64,000 nucleotides of DNA, from assembly GCF_027938815.1 (NCBI RefSeq), contig NZ_CP115913.1, positions 4,932,001 through 4,996,000 of the forward strand. Reading direction: 5' to 3'. Numbering within the stretch: the stretch's first letter is position 1; each line of letters starts with the position of its first letter. The notes below the pieces were generated by a model. It saw nothing but the letters and a program-made list of their open reading frames with translations. It made no database searches and had not been told where the DNA came from. The DNA is from Oceanirhabdus sp. W0125-5. Its GTDB lineage: Bacteria; Bacillota; Clostridia; Clostridiales; Clostridiaceae. Made by a program: the position numbers and the translations under genes. Of the stretch, positions 8,252-16,894 are shown in pieces.

Positions 8252-9415
8252 TTACTTTAAAGTAATTACATTAGTAACACCCATTACATCAAATGGTCTA
8301 TCCTTATCTTTTGGTTTAGTACTATGAACCATTAATTTTTCACCAGATGGACTCCATGAAATAGGTAAGTAATATTCACCTGCAGAAATCAATGATTTTT
8401 TCTTGGTTTTTACATCTACTAGATAAAGACCTTCCTTACCTTCTCCATATGATATATAAGCTATCTTTGTTCCATCAGGAGACCATCTTGCACCAAAAAT
8501 ATATCCTTCTGCTAAAAGCTCTCTTTGTTTTCCTTCTAAATCCGTTATAATCAGTTCATTTACATCTTTATCAATATTTGCTGTAACCATAAGAAATTTA
8601 CTTTGATCTGGAGATGAACTAAATTCATGAACATCATCTTTAACTAAAATTCTATATTCTTTATTATTTATATCATAAACTTTTATTTTATCATCATCAT
8701 CTGAACCACGGTGTATCGTTACATAATATATTTTATCTCCAACTTTCATAGGTTTTGTGATACTAAGTCCCTTTAATGGATCTTCTGTTCCCATTATTCC
8801 CTCTTCTACATCTTCTATTTTGCTTATAGTTCCATCAATATTTATGACAGCAAAACCTTTAATACTATGACAAGGAATAATTACTTCTTTATCATTAATC
8901 CATTGAGCCTCACTCAAATCATACTCGTGTATAACACTATCCAAAATTTCAGCTTTTGTATTTCCTTTAGAATCTGCAATATATGCTGTAGCACTTTTTT
9001 CAAATTCATTTCTATAAAACATATACTCTTTATTAGGTGAAAAAATTGCCCCATCTTGGGATTTTGATTGGTCACCAATGCCTTTTTCTTCTTTAGAATT
9101 CAAATCAAATAAATATAGATTTTTCACATTGAAATTAGCCTTTAACTTACTACTAATTATTTTTATTTGTTCCAATGATTCATTTTCCTTTGTAATAACT
9201 ATTTGCTTTTCATTTAACCAATCATATCCTGTTATCCCTTCATAAGAATCAACTTTAGATGCAGCAACCTCAGTTGCCATAATATCGTTTGTATCCTTTA
9301 TTATAGTGATTTTTTTATTATTTTCTTGTCCTTCTGCTCTGTAGGTTGCATATCCTCCTACTCCTGCTAAAGCACTTATTACTAATGTTCCAATAATCAA
9401 ATTTCTTTTGTTCAT
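8252..9415 (-). CDS. Membrane-anchored TolB/WD40-like beta-propeller protein
   Basis: The protein has 387 aa with one N-terminal hydrophobic segment (about 5-25) acting as signal or anchor. The rest consists of repeated blades, e.g. ARWSPDGTKIAYISYGEG (about 305-325) and SWSPSGEKLMVHS (about 350-365), as in TolB-like propellers. Such proteins usually bind partners or ligands outside the membrane, and no catalytic residue is apparent. GGAGG precedes ATG 9415. It lies downstream of the two-component system at 9607-11761 on the same strand, but a repeat-containing gap of about 190 bp makes co-transcription uncertain. Confidence 0.7.
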   Translation of the reverse strand: MNKRNLIIGTLVISALAGVGGYATYRAEGQENNKKITIIKDTNDIMATEVAASKVDSYEGITGYDWLNEKQIVITKENESLEQIKIISSKLKANFNVKNLYLFDLNSKEEKGIGDQSKSQDGAIFSPNKEYMFYRNEFEKSATAYIADSKGNTKAEILDSVIHEYDLSEAQWINDKEVIIPCHSIKGFAVINIDGTISKIEDVEEGIMGTEDPLKGLSITKPMKVGDKIYYVTIHRGSDDDDKIKVYDINNKEYRILVKDDVHEFSSSPDQSKFLMVTANIDKDVNELIITDLEGKQRELLAEGYIFGARWSPDGTKIAYISYGEGKEGLYLVDVKTKKKSLISAGEYYLPISWSPSGEKLMVHSTKPKDKDRPFDVMGVTNVITLK

Positions 9416-9495
9416 TTTTAATTTCCTCCTTATTACTTCAATAAGGATACTATAACTAATTGTTATTTCAAAAGTATCTCTAATTGTTTCTAAAT

Positions 9496-9628
9496 TGTGA
9501 ACTTTAAAGAGATTCGAGTATAACTAAACTTATACTAGGTCTAAGGTGTACTCCGATTTTGAGCAATAATCGTATAGCTTTTTCTAAGGTGTATGTATAA
9601 ATTAAGTTATACTATGGATTCTCTATAC
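9496..9628. repeat. Short hairpin-ended repeat that forms the 3' end of the histidine kinase gene
   Basis: The right 22 bp (9607-9628) are identical to 48762-48783. The left end (about 9509-9535) holds AGTATAA/TTATACT arms like those in the 48737 copy, and the outer ends are imperfect inverted repeats. Two TCTAAGGTGTA direct repeats lie inside (about 9540 and 9583). The element supplies the stop and last codons of the kinase gene. Confidence 0.55.
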
Positions 9629-11076
9629 AAAGCTGGAAATGTAATTAAAAACGTTGTTCCTTTTTCTTCTGTATCTAATAAAGTAATACTACCTTTTTGT
9701 TTTTCAATTAATTCTTTTACAAGGGAAAGCCCTACCCCTGTTCCTCCCTGTTTTTTTGCTCTATCTTTATAGACAGTATAAAAAGGTTCAAATATCTTCT
9801 CCCTAGATTCTTCTGGGACTCCAATTCCAGTATCAGATACTTCAACATTTACCATTTTGTTTTTAGTGTAGCTATTAATAAATATTTTTCCATTAGCTTC
9901 ATTATATTTTATAGCATTATCTATTAAATTGATAAAAATATGCATTAGATTCTCTTTATCACCTAAAATAAAACCTGATTGTAAGTTTTTTATAATACTA
10001 ATATTAAACTTTTGAGCTTTTCCTTCCATCCTGCTGCATATTTCTTCTAGAACAACTTTTACATCTACTTCTTCACATTGACATTCAAAATCATATTTTT
10101 CCAATGATGATAGATGTAAAATCTTCTCTACCATATCATATAATCTTTGAGTCTCTTTAAGGATATTCTCTTTTGCTTCTTGCTGTAAATTTGGATCATC
10201 TGAATATAAATCCAATAGATCCATATATGTTTTTATAACTGTAAGCGGTGTTTTGAATTCATGTGTTATATTTCCAATAAAAGTTTTCTGCTGTTTTTCT
10301 AATGCTTTTAACTTTTGCACTGCTAACTTTAATTTTTGCTTTTCATCTTCAATTTTTGTTATATTTTTTTCTATTTCACTGCTCATATAATAAATTCCTT
10401 CACTTAATTCCCCAAGTTCATCATTTCTCTTAAGTGGAACAATATTACTATATAATCCCTTCTTAATATCCAATGTATCTTTTTTAAGTTTAAAAATACT
10501 TTTAGAAAATCTATCAAAATAAAAATAAGCACCTATGAAACTTAATATAAATACCACAGCTCCTATTCTAATAAAAAGTGACTTTATATCTGAATAAAAT
10601 TCTATACTTTTTTTTAGTGAATAGTGAAATTGAACAACTCCTATTTGCTGCCCCTTATACAGAGGAGCTATATATTCAACATGATCTCCAACAATTTTAT
10701 ATGCTATTTGATTTTTCAAGGCATGAGAGAGTATATCATCAACATCTGTTCTAACATTATAGTATAAAGTATTAAATAGCTCTTTTCCTTCTATATCATA
10801 AATTACAGCATGCATTCCATTTATTGAATTTAAATATAATACAAGTTCTTGTGCATTTTGTTCCAAAAATAGTTTTGTATCTTCTATTGGTTCTGTAAGA
10901 TCTATTTGACTGATATATGTGTTTGCAATTTTCCCCTGTCGTGCTAAATACATCTCATAATCGTTCTTTTGCTTGTTTTCTATTCCCTTTAACACTAATG
11001 TGCTTAATATACCTACTGTGAAAACTAACAGTAGTGCAAAAAACACACTTGATTTCACCTTAATACTAATCTTCAT
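9607..11076 (-). CDS. Two-component sensor histidine kinase (HAMP-HisKA-HATPase)
   Basis: The protein has 489 aa: TM about 11-31, extracytoplasmic sensor about 32-165, TM about 168-188, HAMP about 190-240, HisKA with H272 in GNITHEFKTPLT, then HATPase_c with N, G1 (DTGIGVPEE) and G2 (GTGVGLSLV) boxes. It autophosphorylates His in response to an envelope signal and passes the phosphate to the adjacent regulator. ATG 11076 follows TAGGTG with good spacing and overlaps the regulator stop by 11 bp; a GTG at 11085 is the alternative. The last codons lie in a repeat (9607-9628), so the natural C-terminus may have been replaced. Confidence 0.9.
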   Translation of the reverse strand: MKISIKVKSSVFFALLLVFTVGILSTLVLKGIENKQKNDYEMYLARQGKIANTYISQIDLTEPIEDTKLFLEQNAQELVLYLNSINGMHAVIYDIEGKELFNTLYYNVRTDVDDILSHALKNQIAYKIVGDHVEYIAPLYKGQQIGVVQFHYSLKKSIEFYSDIKSLFIRIGAVVFILSFIGAYFYFDRFSKSIFKLKKDTLDIKKGLYSNIVPLKRNDELGELSEGIYYMSSEIEKNITKIEDEKQKLKLAVQKLKALEKQQKTFIGNITHEFKTPLTVIKTYMDLLDLYSDDPNLQQEAKENILKETQRLYDMVEKILHLSSLEKYDFECQCEEVDVKVVLEEICSRMEGKAQKFNISIIKNLQSGFILGDKENLMHIFINLIDNAIKYNEANGKIFINSYTKNKMVNVEVSDTGIGVPEESREKIFEPFYTVYKDRAKKQGGTGVGLSLVKELIEKQKGSITLLDTEEKGTTFLITFPALYRESIV

Positions 11077-11761
11077 AAATTTCACCTACAGCTTTATATC
11101 CTACTCTATATACTGTTTGTATGATATTATCGTAGGTTTTACCTAATTTTTTTCTCAGTCTTTGAATGTGAATATCCACTGTCCTTGTTCCACCTATATA
11201 GTCCATTCCCCATATTAAGTCTAAAAGTTCATCTCTTGTATAAACTCTATCTAAATGTGCCAACAACAGTACTAACAAATCATATTCCTTTGGAGTAAGT
11301 TCTATCTCTTCTCCTTTGATAATTACTTTTCTTTGTTTTATCATCACTTTCAGCTCTTTTATTTGTATGTCTGCTTCTTCTGATTGATTAGAATGTTTAT
11401 TTAATCTTCTAATCAGAGATTTAACTCTTGCTAATATTTCTCTTATATCAAAAGGCTTTGTTATATAGTCATCTGCTCCTAATTCTAACCCTAAAACTTT
11501 ATCAATAATATCACTTTTAGCAGTAAGCATTACAATCCCAAGATTTTGTCTATTATCTAATTTCCTGCATACTTCAAAACCACTCATTTTAGGCATCATT
11601 ACATCTATAATAAGTATATGAGGATTAAAGGTTTGTATTTTATACAATGCTTCTTCACCATTGTAAGCCTTCTCAACAATATAACCTTCTCTTTTAAAAG
11701 CATATGCAATACCATCAGCAATACTTTTTTCATCATCTACTACTAATATCTTCTCTTCCAT
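11066..11761 (-). CDS. OmpR-family response regulator
   Basis: The protein has 231 aa: receiver domain 1-120 with phospho-acceptor D53 (IIDVMMPKMSG) and switch Lys (ITKPFD), then a winged-helix DNA-binding domain about 130-228 (LTPKEYDLLVLLLAH ... TVDIHIQRLRKKLG). It is translationally coupled to the kinase by overlap. AAGGA precedes ATG 11761. Its target is unknown; the TolB-like gene downstream is the nearest candidate. Confidence 0.92.
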   Translation of the reverse strand: MEEKILVVDDEKSIADGIAYAFKREGYIVEKAYNGEEALYKIQTFNPHILIIDVMMPKMSGFEVCRKLDNRQNLGIVMLTAKSDIIDKVLGLELGADDYITKPFDIREILARVKSLIRRLNKHSNQSEEADIQIKELKVMIKQRKVIIKGEEIELTPKEYDLLVLLLAHLDRVYTRDELLDLIWGMDYIGGTRTVDIHIQRLRKKLGKTYDNIIQTVYRVGYKAVGEIYED

Positions 11762-11941
11762 CGTTTCACATCCTTTTTATATAACTATATACTACATCTA
11801 ATTTAATTCAAGCTATTTTCACAAGTTAGTATAATTTTTTTATAAACTATTACCAAGAGTTTATTATATTCATTTGCAAATCCTTATCAATTATTACAAA
11901 TTATTATTATCATTGATTTAATTATGATAATATGTTATTAT

Positions 11942-11963
11942 TAAGTGAATGAATATTCACTTA
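11942..11963. promoter_or_regulatory. Perfect 9-bp inverted repeat, operator-like
   Basis: TAAGTGAAT-gaat-ATTCACTTA lies about 190 bp upstream of the response regulator start. Size and symmetry resemble a site for a dimeric repressor such as a TetR- or MarR-type protein. No such regulator other than PadR is encoded nearby. Confidence 0.35.
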
Positions 11964-12047
11964 AGGAATTTTAACGTACTTCGTTATACTATTAATATTA
12001 TTTTCAAAGCTCACCACTTTCAAAATACATATTAATTTTATATTACA

Positions 12048-12172
12048 CAGCAGAGAATTAATCATATTAGTTTAATATGATTACTGTCCGACTTTAACTT
12101 TATTTTATTTTATTGATTTGATTTTTAATATTAGGCGAGATTTTATATATATTTGACAGTTTTTCTCTGCTG
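12048..12172. ncRNA. Candidate structured RNA in the 480-bp gap upstream of the two-component system
   Basis: The gap 11762-12243 has no ORF but shows nested pairing. An outer 10-bp stem (12048-12057 / 12163-12172) encloses a perfect 9-bp hairpin (12061-12069 / 12073-12081) and a 6-bp helix (12083-12088 / 12155-12160) that is followed by T's on the plus strand. It could be a leader of the leftward regulator-kinase operon or a plus-strand small RNA. It matches no riboswitch consensus that I recognise, and the strand is undecided. Confidence 0.35.
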
Positions 12173-12210
12173 TTTTAAACTAAGTTTAGAAATATTTTTA
12201 TTAATATACT

Positions 12211-12240
12211 AAGGACAGGCCATTTATTTGACCTGTCCTT
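12211..12240. terminator. Terminator after the HAAS-SEDS gene
   Basis: Stem AAGGACAGG / CCTGTCCTT (12211-12219 / 12232-12240) lies immediately downstream of the leftward gene's stop at 12244. The T-run is better on the plus strand. Confidence 0.65.
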
Positions 12241-12243
12241 TTA

Positions 12244-13614
12244 TTATTTATTTCTCCACCTTAATTTAACTTCTAAGTAAGGAAGTTTATTTTTAAATAC
12301 ACCTAATTTATTTTCCCTGCTTTCAAGCTTTAAATTTCTTCTTCTATATGAACTTAATATAAATCCAAAAGCTGTAAAGCTCAATAATATATTTGTTCTG
12401 CCATAGCTTACAAAAGGCATTAACCCATGAAAGGTCGTTGGTATTAAATTCAAGCTTCCAAGTATATGTAATAATGCTTGTATAAATAGTAAAAGAAAAA
12501 ACGCTAAGCTTATATTTTTTAAATATCTATTATTATACAAACCAATTTTGTTGATAATTCTAAAAAATAAAACTCCTATCATAGATACTACAAATCCAAA
12601 TCCAACCCAACCCAATGAAATAATTATATATACCATTATGAATGAAGATTCCATTACTGGTAAAGGTAACCCTTGAATATGAAAACCATTTCCAAACATT
12701 TTAACATCTTTCAAGAGATAATGTATTCTATACCGAATAAAACCATAATCATCAATATTGTTCATATAATCTATTTGTTTTAACATTGAATTTATGAAAT
12801 ACTCACTGCTTCCTAAAAACACAAATACAGGAATTAAACTTCCTAATAATATTATTATCTTATCTATTGTTCTAATGTTACTTCTAAATATTAATGTTAA
12901 GATTATTGTTAAATAAACAAATGTTAGACTAGTACTTTTACATATCATTAAAATTACCACTGGTACAATAGTTATTAAGAATCCGTACCATAAATTTCTT
13001 CTTTTTTCCCAATCTACTATATCTAAAATTCCACATGAACTCAATATAAAAAGAAATACAAGTGGATATAAACTTATTGATATATTACTTCCTAGGCTTA
13101 AAACTAACCTCCCATTCATAGTATTTCTATTTACCATTACACATCCAAATAAAACAATTACTCCAAAGAAGATTAAAAATGAATATTTTTTTAACTTCCT
13201 TATATCCCAAATATAAAATATCCCTAGAAGTATAATACCTAAACAACTATAAAATATATTTACTCTCATATAACTCATAGCATGAACTACTGGCTCATCT
13301 CTAGTTACATGAGATAAACTTATAAAGTATATTGATACCACTCCTAATATTGATAAAAAAGATATAATTATTAATGAAATCCAATCAATCTTATCCTTAT
13401 GTACTTTATTTAATCTTTCCCCAACCAAATCACTGCTACCCATTGATTTAATCACCTTTTTCACAGCTTCCTCTTCTTCTATACCTCTATCTACAAGTTC
13501 TTCAACAAATTCTTGGATATGACATCTAAGCTCTTCTTTTACCTCTTCATGTACCTCTTTAAATTTAATATATGAACATACCTCATCTAGATACCGCTCT
13601 ATTACTGATTCCAT
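12244..13614 (-). CDS. HAAS-SEDS fusion: permease-prefix domain plus FtsW/RodA-like membrane protein
   Basis: The protein has 456 aa. Residues 1-75 form a HAAS/permease-prefix helical domain (EVHEEVKEELRCHIQEFVEE; SMGSSDLVGERLN). About 10 TM helices of the SEDS (FtsW/RodA/SpoVE) fold follow, including GLMPFVSYGRTNILLS near residue 397, which corresponds to the GLPLPFxSYGG motif. SEDS proteins polymerise lipid II glycans. The catalytic Asp of the TDFIF motif appears to be Ser324 (MESSFIMVY), and the following Glu pair is missing. It is co-transcribed with the PadR gene 6 bp upstream, a known arrangement for HAAS proteins. It may be a non-catalytic or divergent SEDS. Confidence 0.8.
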   Translation of the reverse strand: MESVIERYLDEVCSYIKFKEVHEEVKEELRCHIQEFVEELVDRGIEEEEAVKKVIKSMGSSDLVGERLNKVHKDKIDWISLIIISFLSILGVVSIYFISLSHVTRDEPVVHAMSYMRVNIFYSCLGIILLGIFYIWDIRKLKKYSFLIFFGVIVLFGCVMVNRNTMNGRLVLSLGSNISISLYPLVFLFILSSCGILDIVDWEKRRNLWYGFLITIVPVVILMICKSTSLTFVYLTIILTLIFRSNIRTIDKIIILLGSLIPVFVFLGSSEYFINSMLKQIDYMNNIDDYGFIRYRIHYLLKDVKMFGNGFHIQGLPLPVMESSFIMVYIIISLGWVGFGFVVSMIGVLFFRIINKIGLYNNRYLKNISLAFFLLLFIQALLHILGSLNLIPTTFHGLMPFVSYGRTNILLSFTAFGFILSSYRRRNLKLESRENKLGVFKNKLPYLEVKLRWRNK

Positions 13615-13620
13615 CCCCTT

Positions 13621-13959
13621 CTATACCCCCTTTAGAGAGCTATCAAGTATACTATCTATAGCCCCTTTAAATAAATTCCACTCTTCTTCTTTTTCCTTTA
13701 ACATTCTCTTACCTTTTTCACATATCCTATAATACTTTCTCCTTCTTCCATTAGAAGAATCCCAATAAGATTCAATTGCACCTTCTTGTTCAAGGGCATG
13801 AAGGATAGGATACAATGTCCCCTCTTTAAATTTAAATAGTGTATTTGATTTAAGTTCAATAACTTTTATCAGTTCATAGCCATACATAGATCTATTCTCC
13901 AGCATTTTAAGAATAATTGTTATATTGCTGCCTTTTTGTAGCTCTTTACTAATTTTCAT
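13621..13959 (-). CDS. PadR-family transcriptional regulator
   Basis: The protein has 112 aa. A winged-helix N-terminus (NRSMYGYELIKVIELKSNTLFKFKEGTLYP is the recognition region, about 23-52) is followed by a wing with GRRRKYY and a C-terminal dimerisation helix; PadR subfamily 2 size. ATG 13959 is chosen because CGGAGGG lies 5-8 nt upstream; an in-frame TTG at 13980 lacks a site. It is the first gene of an operon with the HAAS-SEDS gene and probably represses its own promoter through the palindrome at 14001-14038. Confidence 0.9.
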   Translation of the reverse strand: MKISKELQKGSNITIILKMLENRSMYGYELIKVIELKSNTLFKFKEGTLYPILHALEQEGAIESYWDSSNGRRRKYYRICEKGKRMLKEKEEEWNLFKGAIDSILDSSLKGV

Positions 13960-14000
13960 TCTTTCCCTCCGTTCAACCAATTTTTATGTTCTTAAAAGAC

Positions 14001-14067
14001 AATACCTAGATTTTCGAGGTATCGATAATCTAGGTATTATTATAGCACTTCATGTATTTAATTGCAA
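14001..14067 (-). promoter_or_regulatory. padR promoter with palindromic operator
   Basis: On the minus strand, -35 TTGCAA (14062-14067), a 17-bp spacer and -10 TATAAT (14039-14044) are followed at once by a perfect 12-bp inverted repeat (14001-14012 / 14027-14038, AATACCTAGATT arms, 14-nt centre). A repressor bound there would cover the transcription start. PadR autorepression is inferred from position. Confidence 0.65.
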
Positions 14068-14159
14068 TAATTAACATATATTCAATGTTATAACTATATT
14101 ATTTTTGTTATATCCTTACGTATTCCATGCTTTATTAAAAGATTTTTGTAATCTAAAAC

Positions 14160-14570
14160 TTGCATTAATTCCAAACTTATGATATAATGCATAGAACAAG
14201 TTGAACAAGCCATTGTTTAGCTTCAAATAAAATTTTTCAAAATATATTATTACGATGTACAACTTTTCATAAACCTACGAAATACAATCATTTAGTTAGA
14301 ATATCATATTATTTTTCATTTTGATTAAATTTTTCCGGCTTTTTAAAAGTGTTATAAATGTAATTTTTATAAACCTTATTAGGTTGTTTTTGTTATGCAA
14401 TTTTTTATAAATAGCTTTTTCCTTATTAAAATTTTAATGGGAAGTAAGTTTTATTTTCCATGCCCGGAATTATCACATAGAAAATAAGATTAATAATTAC
14501 ATAACTTTAAAGAATTTTTGAAATATGTAAGTTCATATAAACAATACAAAAATTGAAAGGAGTGATGTCT
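14160..14570 (+). promoter_or_regulatory. Strong promoter and ~375-nt leader of the UPF0316 gene
   Basis: TTGCAT (14160-14165), a 17-bp spacer and TGATATAAT (-10 at 14183-14188) make a good extended sigma-A promoter. Transcription would start near 14195, leaving about 375 nt before the gene. The leader holds a long-range GC helix, TTCCGG (14333-14338) with CCGGAA (14464-14469), and an AACC/GGTT hairpin followed by T-rich sequence near 14372-14390. It has no ORF of note and matches no riboswitch class that I recognise. Confidence 0.5.
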
Positions 14571-15143
14571 ATGACATTAATATTTGAACTAGCAACATTA
14601 TTTTTAATAACTGCCTTTACTAATGTTCTTGGAACATTGAAAACACTGTTAATCTCGAAAAAAATCATGAACCCCGTATACTTCGTAGTGTTCGTTGACG
14701 CAATGATCTTTGCAACTATTGTATCAAAAGTAACTAGTTCTACTGGTATTCACTATACTTTAGCATTCGCATTAGGTAAAAGTATGGGAGTATTCATAGG
14801 AGGAAAAGTAGACGATAAATTAGCCTTAGGAATAATTGAGATTGATCTTTTTCTCTCAAATAAAGATAAGATGATTGCGGTAGCTGAATCTTTAAGATCT
14901 GTTGGATATACTGTAAACAACTATCCAGTAAGAGGTAATCACGGAGATAGAAGATATAAAATTGAAATTGTTATCAAGAAAAAAGAATTTAAAATATTTG
15001 AAAATATACTTGAAAAACACGATATATACGATCCAACAATGAAGATTAAGAACGTTTCAAAAATACATGGTAAAATAACACCAACAAATATCGTTCCAAC
15101 ACAAAAGTCATTATTAAAAAGAAAAAGAAGACTTTCAGCTTAA
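14571..15143 (+). CDS. UPF0316/DUF2179 membrane protein (YebE-like)
   Basis: The protein has 190 aa with three N-terminal TM helices (about 1-75), then a cytoplasmic DUF2179-type domain (about 90-160). Conserved features include a Gly-rich third helix (ALGKSMGVFIGGKVDDKLALG) and RRYKIEIVIKKKE. DUF2179 domains are thought to bind a small ligand; the function of this family is unknown. ATG 14571 has AAAGGAG 8 nt upstream; TTG 14553 and ATG 14565 are badly placed. The basic tail KRKRR is unusual. Confidence 0.8.
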   Translation: MTLIFELATLFLITAFTNVLGTLKTLLISKKIMNPVYFVVFVDAMIFATIVSKVTSSTGIHYTLAFALGKSMGVFIGGKVDDKLALGIIEIDLFLSNKDKMIAVAESLRSVGYTVNNYPVRGNHGDRRYKIEIVIKKKEFKIFENILEKHDIYDPTMKIKNVSKIHGKITPTNIVPTQKSLLKRKRRLSA

Positions 15144-15260
15144 TCTAAAAGTCTCCTTCGCGAATATATAGTACAAGCATTGCAAGGTTCCGTTTGTACT
15201 ATCCTTCTCCCCTTGCTAATTAATGAAGCATTCCTAACTCGTACTCATCTTGTACATATC

Positions 15261-16670
15261 TTACTTATTACTTTCCTCAAAGATCTTTCTTCCCATTAGA
15301 ACACCCATAACAGATGCCATCATAAGACCTCTAGTCCATCCACTAGAATCTCCTAGACAATGCAATCCTTTAATGTTAGTCTCAAAATCCTCTGTTATCT
15401 TAATCTTATTACTATAGAATTTTATTTCTGGACCATAAAGTAAAGTTTCTCTGCTAGCAAATCCCGGAACAACAGTATTCATTGCTTTTATAAAGTTAAG
15501 TATATTCAACATTGTTCTATATGGAATTGCTGATGTAATATCACCTGCAACCGCATCTGGAAGAGTTGGTTTTAAATTTGACTGAGATAATTCATGCTGC
15601 CATGTTCTTTTCCCATCAAGAATATCTCCATATCTTTGAGCTAGTATTCTTCCATTACCAAGCATATTTACTAATTCAGCAACTTTTTTCCCATACTCTA
15701 TAGGTTTATTAAAAGGCTCAGAGAAATTATGAGAACTTAAAATAGCTAAATTCGTATTATTTGATTTCTTCTCTTTATAAGAGTGTCCATTTACAACAGC
15801 TAAATCATTATCATAATTCTCCTGACTTACAAATCCTCCTGGATTCTGGCAGAAAGTTCTTACCTTATTTCTGAATGGTTCTGGATATCCTATAAGCTTT
15901 GACTCATAAAGAACATTGTTCACTCTTTCCATAACTTCATTTCTAACTTCTACCCTTACACCAATATCAACAGTACTTGCTTGATGATCAATATCATGTT
16001 TAATACACATACTCTTAAGCCAATCAGCACCTTTTCTTCCTGTTGAGATTATTACTTTTTCACCTTTAAATACTTTCTTTTCACCATTTCTTAAATCTTC
16101 TACATCTATTCCTTTTATAACACCATCTTCAATTAAAATATCTTTAACACCATGCTCAAAAATTACATCTACACCTTTTTCAATAAGTGTCTGTTGTATA
16201 CTGTAGTATATCTCTTGAGCTTTCTCTGTACCTAAATGTCTTATTGGACAATCAACTAATTTCAATCCAGCTTCAATTGATTTCCTTCTTATTTCTTTAA
16301 TCTCTTCACTATTACCAATTCCCTCGATTTTCGTATCTGCACCATATTCAATATATATTTTATCAGTATACTCAATGTATTCCTGAACAAATTCATTACC
16401 TATTAATTCTGGAAGATCTCCTCCAACCTCATAGCTAAGTGACAACTTTCCATCAGAAAAAGCACCAGCTCCAGAAAAGCCTGTAGTGATATGACAATAC
16501 GGCTTACAAGAAACACATTTTTTTGTTTTTTCTTTTGGGCAATACCTCTTATCAATACTTCTTCCCTTCTCCACTAAAAGAATTTTTTTCTGTGAATTAT
16601 TTCTCACCAACTCAAGAGCTGTAAAAATCCCCGCTGGTCCTGCACCAACAATAATAACATCATAAACCAT
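15261..16670 (-). CDS. COG2509-type FAD-dependent dehydrogenase with four-Cys motif
   Basis: The protein has 469 aa. An N-terminal FAD motif (VIIVGAGPAGIFTALEL) is followed by a Cys cluster C44, C52, C55, C59 (KKCVSCKPYC), then GFSGAGAFSDGKLSL, and a C-terminal FAD/substrate block (GDSSGWTRGLMMASVMGVLMG). This architecture marks the uncharacterised COG2509 flavoproteins; the Cys cluster may hold an Fe-S centre or Zn. The reaction is unknown. AGGAGG precedes ATG 16670. It is monocistronic. Confidence 0.8.
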   Translation of the reverse strand: MVYDVIIVGAGPAGIFTALELVRNNSQKKILLVEKGRSIDKRYCPKEKTKKCVSCKPYCHITTGFSGAGAFSDGKLSLSYEVGGDLPELIGNEFVQEYIEYTDKIYIEYGADTKIEGIGNSEEIKEIRRKSIEAGLKLVDCPIRHLGTEKAQEIYYSIQQTLIEKGVDVIFEHGVKDILIEDGVIKGIDVEDLRNGEKKVFKGEKVIISTGRKGADWLKSMCIKHDIDHQASTVDIGVRVEVRNEVMERVNNVLYESKLIGYPEPFRNKVRTFCQNPGGFVSQENYDNDLAVVNGHSYKEKKSNNTNLAILSSHNFSEPFNKPIEYGKKVAELVNMLGNGRILAQRYGDILDGKRTWQHELSQSNLKPTLPDAVAGDITSAIPYRTMLNILNFIKAMNTVVPGFASRETLLYGPEIKFYSNKIKITEDFETNIKGLHCLGDSSGWTRGLMMASVMGVLMGRKIFEESNK

Positions 16671-16861
16671 AATTCTTCCTCCTTATAATGAGTTTTGCGA
16701 ACATTCGGTTATGATTTTAAAAAATCTTTCGTGTCCTGCTTTTTTATTATACCCCACCTTTTCTCTTTTATCAAACAAAATTTACTTAAGATAATTCTGT
16801 AATTTACCTTAAACAATACATCCACTTTTTTAATTGCAACTTTCTATTAGGAAATAATCAA

Positions 16862-16891
16862 AAAAACTCAGTTCATCTGAACTGAGTTTTT
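16862..16891. terminator. Bidirectional terminator
   Basis: Perfect 13-bp stem (16862-16874 / 16879-16891), tetraloop ATCT, with A- and T-runs at the ends. It lies just past the stop of the leftward gene at 16895. Confidence 0.9.
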
Positions 16892-16894
16892 ATA

